In this document: positions 1 to 7,194 of the stretch, piece by piece
How positions within the stretch are numbered: the first letter of the stretch is position 1
Layout: each line of letters opens with the position of its first letter
Assembly (NCBI GenBank): GCA_003427395.1
Contig: BFEA01000147.1
Span: 2,016,305-2,040,381 of the forward strand
Length of the DNA stretch: 24,077 bases
Reading direction: 5' to 3'
DNA from: Chara braunii
Taxonomy: Eukaryota > Streptophyta > Charophyceae > Charales > Characeae
Made by a program: the position numbers and the translations under genes
Notes under the pieces: model-generated
What the model was told of the DNA's origin: nothing
Databases searched by the model: none
What the model saw: only the letters and a program-made list of their open reading frames with translations

Positions 1-134
1 GGTACAGCAGCAGCAGAGATGGTGGCTTTGCTGCAGTAAGACTTGCCGGAGTGAGATAAAGAGGATGGAGGGGGGTCTGAGTCTTTTCCTGAAATTTTTG
101 CCTATTTTTGGTAGCTTGTTTGTATTTCTTAATC

Positions 135-307
135 TAGCCTAAGCCGGGTAGTGGCCCGGGTATCGCAAGCTTTCAAAATTCCTTCAAAATTCTATGTAAA
201 TTTCTATATGGGACGCTGGGCCCGGTTCTCAGCACGTGCTGCTCCCCACGAATAGATTGGAGCTTTGTTCCCACTAAAAAAAAAAAAGAAAAAAAAGAAA
301 AAAAAGA
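135..307 (+). mobile_element. SINE-A copy 1, poly(A)-tailed short retroelement
   Basis: A short non-coding unit ends in an A-rich tail (about 275-307). The same unit recurs at 2033-2184 with only scattered substitutions plus an internal duplication of a TTCAAAAT-type segment here. Shared blocks include AAGCCGGGTA near the start, TATGGGACGCTG in the middle, and GTGCTGCTCCCCACGAATAG near the 3' end. A hairpin GCTCC (241-245) / GGAGC (259-263) lies just before the tail and matches the 3' hairpin of the LINEs in this window. I see no convincing RNA polymerase III A and B boxes; the CCCGGTTCTCAGC stretch is only a weak B-box candidate. SINE class is inferred from size, poly(A) tail, lack of coding and repetition. 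No target-site duplication was found. Confidence 0.65.
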
Positions 308-1187
308 ATTTTCAGCCACTACAATTCTGAAGTGCAAGAAATAGACTTTGAGATGACACCCAAGAAGGCAGTGATGCCCAATGGCATGTGCCAGGGCATC
401 ATGCAGCATGTAAAACCCACACTCATACATAGAGACCTAAACGCACTTAGAAGGGATTTGCTTACTCATATACTGGACTTGACGCAGACCCTTGCCATCA
501 TCCTATTGCAGTACAGCACAATGCCATACTCACTTGCATTCATGGAGAGAACGAAAGGAAGTGTGGGATTTGCAATACGGAGAACAGTATGTGCAGCCAA
601 GGCCTTCCTGTGAGCCTGGAGGTTGTTCCACAATCAGGTGACCATGGGAAGGGTTGTTCTTTCTTGTCTGTCTTCTCAAGGTTCAAAATTGAGGAAAAAG
701 TAGGTACAAACATGCAATAAGACAAGGCTAGACCTTCAACAGAGTCATCCTCAATAGTTCGGCAGTTTTCACGAAGCTTCTTGTGGCCCTTAGTGTTCTG
801 TACTTCTCTAGGCTGAGGAGTACCAACCACAAGAGTGGGGGTAGGGGTTAGGGGTTAGCGGATGGTTTAGAGTCTTTAGACCCTGAGGGCCGATCCTGGG
901 CAAAATTCCTTGGGTGGGGGCGTTGGGGAAGAGGATTAAAAAAGGAAGGGATCTTCCATTGTTTAGGGGCGTACCACTCTCGGCTGAGGAGAGCGAACCG
1001 GAAGGATGGTTGAAGCCCCGATGGCCCAGCATATGCTGAGGGTCTACATACACTCAGTTCACATAGAAATACAGAGATTATGCACTCATATCATGGAGAG
1101 AGGAATACAAAAAGGGCCTGTCCTAGGGAGGTTAGGCCTTGGCTTAGGCCGTTAGACACTCCCTGTGCTACATCAAGTAGGGATGCC
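308..1187. other. No supported gene; unassigned sequence
   Basis: Nothing firm is visible. A plus-strand open frame at 332-613 (93 codons) contains the peptide HVKPTLIHRDLNAL, which resembles a protein-kinase catalytic loop (HRDLxxxN), but the conserved DFG, APE and surrounding kinase motifs are missing, so I do not call a gene. At 837-860 there is a G-rich TTAGGGG-like stretch of two units, too short to be a telomeric tract. Confidence 0.5.
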
Positions 1188-1292
1188 CTACAGTCTTCCC
1201 CCGAATGCAACGTACGGTCATTATTGCTGGTACATATATCAGGCTAAATTCAGCTATAATGACCGTGCGTTGTATTCGGGGGAAGACTGTAG
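1188..1292. mobile_element. Family G foldback (MITE-like) element, copy 1
   Basis: A near-perfect inverted repeat: left arm 1188-1229 and right arm 1251-1292 pair over 42 nt with three mismatches, leaving a 21-nt loop. The arms begin CTACAGTCTTCCCCCGAAT and contain ACGGTCATTAT. A second element with the same architecture and related arms lies at 16414-16525, while the loops differ. There is no coding capacity. The flanks give only a weak 3-bp candidate duplication (TGC/TGT if one extra base is assigned to each end). It is most likely a non-autonomous DNA transposon or solo foldback; its superfamily is unknown. Confidence 0.7.
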
Positions 1293-1942
1293 GTGTGGAT
1301 GTCTAAGGGGGGCATCATGGTGCGCTCACGGGGGCTGATATATAATGATCAGGCCTAGTGCCCAATGTGCGACAGGGCTCGCCCTATAGTGCTTCAACCA
1401 GGGCTGGGGGGGTTGACCTACCCAGCGCTGGTGCTGTCAGTGATGTCCGGTACCATCTATAACAAGACGGAGGTACTCCTGCAGATGGGAAAGCAGGGGA
1501 TATGCTAGAGAGGCATGTCGAGGTAGGGTGGAAGGGGGCTCAAGAGCAACCACCAGTATTTCGCCCATATATGGGCCAAAACAGGTACCACTTCTTCGAC
1601 TGCCAAATGCCTATTCGTCACATCTCCAAATCAGAAGGACCCCAAGTTGCATTACGGGAAATTTCTTCAAAAAACGAAGACAAGAACAAAACAAAGCCAA
1701 AAACAAAAAACTTAAAAAAAAACTAAAAAACAAAAACAAGCTAAAAACAGATGAGAAAACAGAAGGCAACACCTCGCCTAGAGGCTAGAACACCCCAAGT
1801 AGCAAGCCCTCGTCACAGCATCTAATCAGTAGAGGTCCCGAAGGAGCAAATCTCACATCGGAGGCCCTCATTTTCGTTAGTCTTCTCATCGGGCCCCTTA
1901 CCCTTGCTTCCACGTAGGCCCTGGCCGAGGGCTCCGTTCTAT

Positions 1943-1944
<2 letters not shown>
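1293..1944. other. No supported gene; A-rich stretch
   Basis: No open frame with recognisable protein content. 1684-1750 is an A-rich run of AAAAC-type words that could be an old degenerate retroelement tail. 1918-1944 resembles one half of the LINE 3' terminus (GGCTCCGTTCTATTC), but its order relative to the T run is opposite to that in the LINE copies. Confidence 0.4.
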
Positions 1945-1973
<29 letters not shown>

Positions 1974-2024
1974 CACGACCCCTCAGTGTTAGTGGTGCTG
2001 ATAAGAGCATACACCACTAGCACC
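1945..2024 (-). mobile_element. Minus-strand poly(A) retroelement 3' end
   Basis: A 26-nt T run (1945-1970) reads as a poly(A) tail on the minus strand. Just upstream of it on that strand, 2024-1988 carries a 37-nt segment that matches 15324-15360 at 34 of 37 positions; that copy is also followed by a long A run in the same orientation. The segment can fold: GCTAGTGGTG near its start pairs with CACCACTAAC near its end with one mismatch. The element appears cut short at about 2025-2033, where SINE-A copy 2 begins on the opposite strand. Confidence 0.5.
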
Positions 2025-2032
2025 TTTTTTCT

Positions 2033-2184
2033 GAGCCAAAGCCGGGTAATGGCCCCGGTATCTCAATCTTCAAAATCATATGTAAATTTCCATATGGGAC
2101 GCTGCGCCCGGTTCCCAGAACGTGCTGCTCCCCACGAATAGATTGGAGCCTTGTTCCCATTAAAAAAAAAAAAAAAAAAAAAAG
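2033..2184 (+). mobile_element. SINE-A copy 2
   Basis: Second copy of the unit at 135-307, shorter because it lacks the internal duplication, with a 23-nt pure A tail (2162-2184). The pre-tail hairpin GCTCC (2127-2131) / GGAGC (2145-2149) is conserved with loop CCACGAATAGATT. It sits head-on against the minus-strand poly(A) relic at 1945-2024, so it probably inserted into or next to that element. The uninterrupted tail suggests it is younger than copy 1, whose tail is broken by G residues. Confidence 0.65.
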
Positions 2185-2310
2185 AGAACAAGGGCAAGAC
2201 GAATAGTGAATAGTGAAAAACAGGGGCCAACTGTCTTGCGTACACGGTTCACACAATGTCCATTACAAATCCGCGTATACGTGTCTCAGAGAACGCGCAC
2301 ATTCGCCGAC

Positions 2311-2406
2311 GCGCGTTTCGATCGGCTGCGCTCCGATCATCCTCCGGGGGGGGGGTTTCCGCCGTACCATTCCCCGATGCGCGCTTCGATCGGCTGCGCT
2401 CCGATC
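2311..2406. repeat. 28-nt direct repeat of a GC-rich hairpin
   Basis: Two copies (2311-2338 and 2379-2406, 27 of 28 identical, 68-bp offset) of a segment containing CGATCGGCTGCGCTCCGATC. Each copy is itself a hairpin with GATCGG / CCGATC arms and loop CTGCGCT; in copy 2 the stem extends to 7 bp (CGATCGG/CCGATCG). The spacer contains a run of G. No coding role is apparent. Confidence 0.7.
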
Positions 2407-2503
2407 GGGGGCTTTCCGAACATTACAAATCTACTGAACAGTGGTCATAGACTGTTTCTCGCAAATGCTTCAACAGATAATCATTACATCTCCGCATGTA
2501 CAC

Positions 2504-2544
<41 letters not shown>

Positions 2545-2556
2545 GAAGAAGAAGAA
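2504..2556. repeat. (AAT)n then (AAG)n microsatellite
   Basis: About 13 AAT units pass directly into about four AAG units. This is a simple trinucleotide tract; open frames across it (poly-isoleucine) are artefacts. Confidence 0.95.
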
Positions 2557-2814
2557 TCTTTGCTACTCTAAAGGGGTACATCAAGGAATCATTATATGAG
2601 GTGGAAACAGCTGACGCGGCTTTCAAAAAAAGTAAATAAAATAAAAAGGAAAAGGTTGGCCACCCTGGGGGCAGCGCACGTTTTGAGCTGCAAAGGAAAG
2701 AAGGGGAGTAAACAAGGGCGAGGGGGCGAGGGGCCGGGGGACGGTGAGCGGGGAGGGGGAAGGGGCGGAAGAGAAAGGACAAGGACAAGGACATGTTTGA
2801 AGCTGCTGGCTGAC

Positions 2815-2903
2815 CTGGACACATTTAAGTAACCATAGGTTCCAAGCATGCGGTCAAGGACGAAATCCTCGGAGGAGAACTCGACAATGCCACCTGTCGA
2901 CAT
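2815..2903 (-). CDS. Candidate first coding exon of an unrecognised host gene
   Basis: On the minus strand an ATG (2903-2901) opens a 29-codon stretch beginning MSTGGIVEFSSEDFVLDRML and ending GTYGYLNVS, followed by AG|GTCAGC, a good splice-donor match (exon end 2815, GT at 2814-2813). The peptide is more protein-like than the Arg/Gly/Ser-rich low-complexity translation on either side. The GC-rich tract upstream on this strand (2904-3560) could be promoter or 5' UTR. I do not recognise the protein, and I could not identify exon 2 at lower coordinates. An open frame running through this exon from 3527 to 2592 is judged mostly fortuitous. Confidence 0.25.
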
Positions 2904-3560
2904 CACAATGAGCGCAATTCTGTGCGCAATTCTGTGATTCCGCGAGCCGATGCCAGCCCAATCTCCGCCGATCTCCCCACTTTCCCAGCTCCCCCCCCTT
3001 CCGCCGCCACCCCGTCGTCCGCGCCCGTTACCACGAGACATCAAAGGCGCGGCCTTGCCAACACGAGGGAACAAAAGTCCCCTCGTAACAAGGCATGATC
3101 TTGGCCCACGGTGATCGCCACAAAGATGAGCGCAAGAGGCGGCGGAGAAGGTGGCGGCGGAGAAGGTGGCGGCGGAAGGAGCGAGTAGCGCGGGGACTCT
3201 CCGCCGCCGGCAAGTGCGGGAAAGTAAGAATTCCTCCCGCCAACTGCAGGTACAATCCCGCTTCGCTCCCCTGCTTTCCGCGACTCGAGCTGTCAGCGAC
3301 CCGCCTCGGCGTCCGCGCATCTGTGTTTCGGACGCCCGAAGTGCAGCTCGAGGGAGGATTGGGAGAAGTGGGTGCAGGGTTTCACCGACGTCGGAACACC
3401 TGGCTACATATCCTCTCCCCTCACCCCCCAGCGCCACTGATCGGACATTGGCCCACGTGGCAACTGCCCTTGATTGGGATGCTGACGACACAAGCCCAGC
3501 CATAGCCGCCGAAACTGATACCTCCATGTCTTCTGCCCTCCCTTCTTACCTTAGCGCTCA
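2904..3560. other. GC-rich tract, no firm gene
   Basis: High-GC sequence with C/G-rich runs and a GGCGGAGAAGGT-type 12-bp tandem repeat around 3139-3178, which produces false open frames on both strands. It may be the promoter or 5' UTR of the candidate minus-strand exon at 2815-2903, but no TATA box or initiator could be assigned with confidence. Confidence 0.35.
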
Positions 3561-4104
3561 CTTGGAGCGATTTTTTTTTTCCCCACGTTTGAATTGTTTC
3601 TCAGAAAGCTTGACCGGTTGATTAACTCATTGAGCACGAAGCGATTTTCGAGATTGTGTCTCTGATTGACAGCAATACTGGGAAGGGCTCCATAGCATTA
3701 GCATCACGCGAAACTAGCTAGCCATGACCTTCGATTCGGCACAAGAAAAGGCCGCGATGATGTAGGACCCCCACCCCCACCCCCCCCCCTCTTCCCCCCT
3801 CCTCTTGTCGATCTTCAGAAAGGAATACAATCAATTGCAAGGGTATTTTTGCTTTGAACTCCGCAATATTACGGTGCTGTGTACCAGTGCACCCACAGAA
3901 ATCGACATGAGCTGTACATGTGGCACCCGATAACCGCCGGCAGTGCCACGTGTCGAACTACTGGTTACAGCTCAGCCGTTGCTGAACCGTCGGCATCCAG
4001 AGGCTACCCAAAACACGAAACTCGCGGCTATGCGTCTGTCCCTTTTACAAATCCCACGGATTGCACCTGACTGGTGGCGAAACGGGGCACATGTGACTGT
4101 CTTT
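3561..4104. other. No gene seen
   Basis: Unassigned sequence including a C-rich run at about 3769-3805. Open frames here are short and overlap on both strands with no recognisable motif. Confidence 0.5.
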
Positions 4105-4226
4105 GGGCCTCGCTGCACTACTCTCGACATGCACAAAAAACAAAAAACATGGCCGTGTATCTTTCCATATTCTAACGGAGGATTCACTCTCGTTTTGCAC
4201 ATTTCGAGAGTAGTGCAGCGAGGCCC
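4105..4226. mobile_element. MITE-like element C
   Basis: A 122-bp unit with perfect 23-nt terminal inverted repeats (4105-4127 and 4204-4226) beginning GGGCCTCGCTGCACTACTC; pairing continues imperfectly inward for about 15 nt. It is flanked on both sides by TTT (4102-4104 and 4227-4229), a possible 3-bp target duplication, though TTT is weak evidence by itself. The termini are clearly related to those of elements D and B just downstream. Non-coding. Confidence 0.75.
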
Positions 4227-4370
4227 TTTCTTTCACTGCTACTGTAAAAGGGGGAAAAAAGACGACGGCTTTTAGATAGTCAGCGGCCTAGCTCAGGGCA
4301 TACATAGGGCCTAGTTGCACTACTCGCCATAGGCCAAGTTTGGAGAGTAGGCCCTGGTTTTGGAGAGTAG

Positions 4371-4673
4371 GCGCCTGGTTGCACTTACTGGGCAAACTTG
4401 ACGAATGCAAAATGTGTCAGACGGCTCACCACACCGTAGACACAAGTTGTGGAGAGTGAATTCGAGAGGGCAGGCCACACCTTCGACACAAGTTGTGGAG
4501 AGTGAATTCTGTTTCCCCGCCTGTGCACGGCGGTTTGTGGAGAGTGGTCCTCGGACCTCTCCACAAAACAGCTTTCTGGAGAGTGCAGGGCTTCACGAGT
4601 CGACATCAGGTAGACAAAAAATTTTAACTTTTCTGTAGAAGAAATGTAGTGGCGAGTAAGTGCAACCAGGACT
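4371..4673. mobile_element. Probable inner inverted-repeat element within D
   Basis: CGCCTGGTTGCACTTACTG at 4372-4390 is matched in inverted orientation by a segment ending at about 4673 (minus strand CCTGGTTGCACTTACTCGCC). The ends are the same type as D but diverged at the outermost bases (GCGCCT versus GTCCT in place of GGGCCT), and no flanking duplication is evident. It could equally be a rearranged part of D. Confidence 0.45.
4439..4509 (+). repeat. 25-nt direct repeat, 46-bp period
   Basis: GACACAAGTTGTGGAGAGTG plus AATTC occurs at 4439-4463 and again identically at 4485-4509. The core word GGAGAGT also recurs at about 4342, 4362, 4536 and 4576, so this part of element D is built from a short subterminal repeat. 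Subterminal repeats of this sort often serve as transposase-binding sites in DNA transposons; that role is inferred here. Confidence 0.7.
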
Positions 4674-4702
4674 CGAGTTCGATGCCATTCTCAGTTTTTT
4701 CA

Positions 4703-5215
4703 GGGCCTCGTTCCACTACTCGCCATCCGCCACGCATGGCGGATGCGACTTCGTTCCACTGCATCGCCAATAGCCATGAAATGGACGCTGTCAGAATTCG
4801 GGTCTGAAATCACTTGGCTATGTGTCGCCAAGGCTTTCCATTTCCCCTGCCTGCAACGACCCTTCGTGGAGGGGCCTACTCCTCACCCCTCCGCGAAATG
4901 CTTCGTGTGGCCATTGCCCCTGACACAGTGGTCCTGACAGTCGACCTGCGTTGTCCCCTCCCCTAGTGTTGGCAAGTTTCCGTCGCACCTGGAGGGATTT
5001 CCAGTCCGAGTACATGGTGAAGAGAAGGCCGCCACTGTTCCATCAGCCCGCCATCCGCCACAGTCTGGGGAGCAGGCCGGGACAGCAACCACAGCGCGTG
5101 TGGCGGCGGCTATGTAATGGAACCAAGAGCCGTTTTCCGCCAGAAGAATGCACTTTTCGGCCTCGCCAAGCCTCGCCACTGTTTGTGGCAGATGGCAAGT
5201 AGTGGAACCAGGCCC
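4703..5215. mobile_element. DNA element B, inserted in D
   Basis: A 513-bp unit with 30-nt terminal inverted repeats matching at 27 of 30 positions (left GGGCCTCGTTCCACTACTCG, right on the minus strand GGGCCTGGTTCCACTACTTG). It is flanked by TCA on both sides (4700-4702 and 5216-5218), a clean 3-bp target duplication. Just inside the left end CCGCCACGCATGGCGG forms a small hairpin. Several short open frames overlap it but none shows transposase motifs. Confidence 0.75.
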
Positions 5216-5736
5216 TCACTCTCCACGCATCCACCACGAAATGTGACGGATGCGAGTAGTGCAACTAGGCCCATACTCACACTAGCACGTATTTTTGCCA
5301 AATTTTATGTATGTGAATTTGCCTTTATATGGCATCTCCTGCGGGTCACCCTGGTCACCCACCCATTTGTTGCCCAAAACAGAAAGGACGGGGTCGCGAC
5401 CTGGCCTCCAGATGCGAAAATACGTCGTGTGCAGTCATACAGCACCATGCACAATTTTTTTTCCCTCTTTTTCGAGAAAGAAATAGAGGAAGAAGAAATA
5501 CGATTTTGCAAATACTCTTTTTGCAAATTGAATGCAATTTGTTTGCCCTTGATAAAATAGAGCGAGCCACGTTGTATGCCCTCCTTTTCCAGGTTGAAGT
5601 TCGATGTTATGAATAGCAGTCCCAGACAGATTAGAAGGAGAATATGAATTCTTCAGTAGTTCTTGGCTGTTTGCTCCCTTATTTAGGTTTCCTAAAGTTT
5701 TGGTCCAGTTGCTCACGTTCTTTGGAGTTGCACACA

Positions 5737-5890
5737 CACCATGGGACGCTGAACCCGGTTTCCAGCACAAGCTTCACTACCGGGTTGAGATGTTGAGGGA
5801 TTCCCGGCCTCATTCAATTACTATAAGCTGCAACTTGCAATTTAAAAAAAATAAAAAATAAAAAATAAAAAATAAAAGAAAAATAATAAA
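5737..5890 (+). mobile_element. SINE-A-related fragment with (TAAAAAA)n tail
   Basis: ATGGGACGCTGAACCCGGTT (about 5741-5760) then TCCAGCAC matches the middle of SINE-A copies 1 and 2. The following 70 nt are different, and an A-rich tail of repeated TAAAAAA-type units runs from 5842 to about 5890. It lacks the GCTCC/GGAGC pre-tail hairpin. It may be an older subfamily or a chimera. It lies inside element F. Confidence 0.5.
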
Positions 5891-5978
5891 GGAGGGGCTG
5901 TCCAGGCCGTTGATATTTATGTGCCCCACGCAAAATACGTGACCCGGAAAACAACGTGAAAATTTGCATAAAGTTTGC

Positions 5979-6135
5979 GGTTTTGCGAAATTACGTGGTA
6001 GTGTGAGTATGCCCTCAGTCGTTAAGGCACACAAGTGGCACACAAGTGGTGGTAAAAAAAAATGTGATTTTGCGAAAATATGTGGTAGTGTGAGTAGTAT
6101 GCCCTCAGTTGCTAAGGCACACAAGTGGCATTCAG
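5979..6135. repeat. 87-bp-offset tandem duplication (F right end plus SINE-B head)
   Basis: A segment with TTTTGCGAAA, GTGGTAGTGTGAGTA, TGCCCTCAGT and AAGGCACACAAGTGGC occurs from about 5981 and again from about 6068. The second copy has an extra GTA next to TGCCC. The duplication joins the right terminus of element F to the 5' part of the tRNA-like SINE-B. Confidence 0.65.
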
Positions 6136-6232
6136 GAGGTCGTGGGTTCGATACTCTCAGGTGGCAACCTGGGCAGACTTGGTGCCCACCATCAATAGGT
6201 AGCCCAATCTTCCCCCCCCCCAGGGCCTTCGA
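6100..6232 (+). mobile_element. SINE-B copy 1, tRNA-like head
   Basis: GCCCTCAGTTGCTAAGGCAC (6101-6120) resembles a tRNA A-box/D-arm region, and GGTTCGATAC at 6145-6154 matches the RNA polymerase III B box / T-loop, at tRNA-like spacing. The related unit at 11541 shares ACACAAGTGGC, the B box and CCTGGGCA downstream. The 3' part has a C-rich run near 6214 and no poly(A) tail. The cloverleaf cannot be completed, so this is a tRNA-derived SINE relic and not a tRNA gene. The 3' end is approximate. Confidence 0.5.
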
Positions 6233-6315
6233 TCTGCGTTAGACCACCAGTTCACACGAACCTAAGTAGTGCTCTGACTAAGTAATGCTCTGACTTGTAT
6301 ACTGGGTAAGAGTAA

Positions 6316-6434
6316 GGGCATACTCACTCTAGCACTACCTTTAATGCATCTGACCACTTTCACGGCCAGGCCTGCATGGATCTGGCCGCAATTACATCCA
6401 AAAATAAGTAAAAAGCCGCCGTGTGAGTGTGCCC
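6316..6434. mobile_element. MITE-like element E, short relative of F
   Basis: A 119-bp unit whose ends GGGCATACTCAC (left) and GTGAGTGTGCCC (right) are inverted repeats matching at 11 of 12 positions. It is flanked by TAA on both sides (6313-6315 and 6435-6437). The left end continues TCTAGCAC, matching element F, so it looks like a deletion derivative of the F type. The interior AATGCATCTGACCAC...CCAGGCCTG is echoed at 12824-12890. Non-coding. Confidence 0.7.
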
Positions 6435-6440
6435 TAAGAG

Positions 6441-6545
6441 GCCTGGGCCCGTAGCAAAGGCGGCAGGCCACTTTGGAAAGGCACAGTTGCAGGCTTGTGA
6501 GGCTTGGAAGGTAGCTTCATCAACTTAGGCTTGTGTGAACCAGTG
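6441..6545 (+). repeat. Dispersed repeat R, copy A
   Basis: Shares with 10806-10907 and 11211-11320 a block of about 90 nt including GGCCACTTTG, GTGAGGCTTGGAAGGTAGCT, TCATCAACTTAGGCTTGTGT and GAAC. No tail, inverted termini or coding content was found, so the class is unknown. In the other copies the block leads into a GTGGTTTAA palindrome. Confidence 0.7.
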
Positions 6546-6610
6546 TACTCCATAAGAGCACATGGCCTCGGGCCTGGGCCACTACTGTCTTAACCCGAAA
6601 AGAACATAGG

Positions 6611-6676
6611 TACGTTGTATACGAATACAACATAAGGGGTACGTTGTATTCGAATAAAACGTACATACATTATACA
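6611..6676. repeat. Two adjacent AT-rich palindromes with CGAATA words
   Basis: GTTGTATACGAATACAAC (6614-6631) is a perfect 7-bp stem with a 4-nt loop. A 26-nt near-perfect palindrome at 6639-6664 (GTACGTTGTATTCG then AATAAAACGTAC) has one mismatched pair. The words match the arms of the family G foldbacks and of the inverted repeat at 9631-9683. Confidence 0.65.
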
Positions 6677-6721
6677 ATGAGTTTTAGGGTACAACTTTGC
6701 AGGAGCCTGTAGTACCACCGT

Positions 6722-6752
<31 letters not shown>

Positions 6753-6770
6753 CAGGTCCTTATGGCCCTG

Positions 6771-6792
6771 GCTCCGTTCCATTCTGGGGAGC
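6771..6792 (-). promoter_or_regulatory. LINE1 3'-terminal hairpin (candidate RT recognition)
   Basis: GCTCC (6771-6775) and GGAGC (6788-6792) form a stem about 22 nt from the poly(A) tail; on the element strand the loop is CCAGAATGGAAC. The same stem and a CCA-GAAT-GA loop are found before the tail in LINE2 and SINE-A. A second stem (CAGG...CCTG around ATAA) lies between it and the tail in both LINEs. Recognition by the LINE reverse transcriptase is inferred from known tail-sharing LINE/SINE pairs. Confidence 0.5.
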
Positions 6793-7194
6793 AGCAGTCC
6801 GGTTCCTATTCCCCCGGCAAGTCAGGACAAAGAATTACATCATTAAACACACTCAACGCTTCCTTCCGTCTGGCCGAAGGAACCCTGATCAGCATTGATT
6901 GCTCCAGCAACCTGGAGGATTGACTGTCAGCTTGCCTTACTTCCGCCTTCCCTCTCAGCTCCACTGTACGGACCTGCCAGATAAGTGATAAGGACAAGAA
7001 AAGCGGAATAACTGCCGGAGGTGAAAGGAGGCCTACTCTTCAGAGTTTTTCAACTCCTCCCCTTTCCTCAACCCGCTCTCTTGTACCACTACTGTTTTAC
7101 TGATTTATCTTTTTCCTTAACCCCTAAACCCTAATGCGTCTTTATCTTTGACCGCATGACTACTGACACAAGCTATGATTCCTCTCTAGGGCCA

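Larger units (their letters stand above)
4307..5272. mobile_element. DNA element D, inserted in F
   Basis: The termini GGGCCTAGTTGCACTACTCG (4307 on) and its complement ending at 5272 are identical over 21 nt. ATA flanks both sides (4304-4306 and 5273-5275). An alternative reading is a 4-bp ATAC duplication with three extra bases at the left end; that version would leave an intact F terminus when D is removed. It contains element B and a smaller inverted-repeat unit (about 4371-4673). No transposase was recognised. Confidence 0.7.
4296..6014. mobile_element. DNA element F, outermost of a nested set
   Basis: The left end starts GGGCATAC at 4296 and resumes after an insertion as ATACTCACACTAGCACGTA (5273-5291). 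The right end read on the minus strand from 6014 is GGGCATACTCACACTACCAC followed by GTA. Both ends are flanked by TCA (4293-4295 and 6015-6017). The left terminus is split by element D. The interior also holds a SINE-like fragment (5737-5890). No transposase fragment is visible, so the copy is non-autonomous. The short element E (6316-6434) has the same end type. Confidence 0.65.

Noticed and set aside
332-613. Open frame with HRDLNAL resembling a kinase catalytic loop
   Set aside because: A single short motif with no DFG, APE or glycine loop; chance match cannot be excluded.
837-860. Telomere-like TTAGGGG units (also CCCTAAACCCTAA at about 7122-7134)
   Set aside because: Only two units at each place; the second lies in the LINE1 3' UTR.
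1918-1946. LINE 3' terminus at the T run
   Set aside because: Only half the hairpin is present and its order relative to the T run is reversed, so similarity may be chance.
2592-3527. 311-codon minus-strand open frame
   Set aside because: Mostly Arg/Gly/Ser/Ala low-complexity translation of GC-rich and repeat sequence, overlapped by long open frames on the other strand. Only the short 2815-2903 part looks protein-like.
6100-6160. tRNA gene (also 11541-11600)
   Set aside because: B box is good but no acceptor stem or full cloverleaf can be drawn; better explained as tRNA-derived SINE heads.
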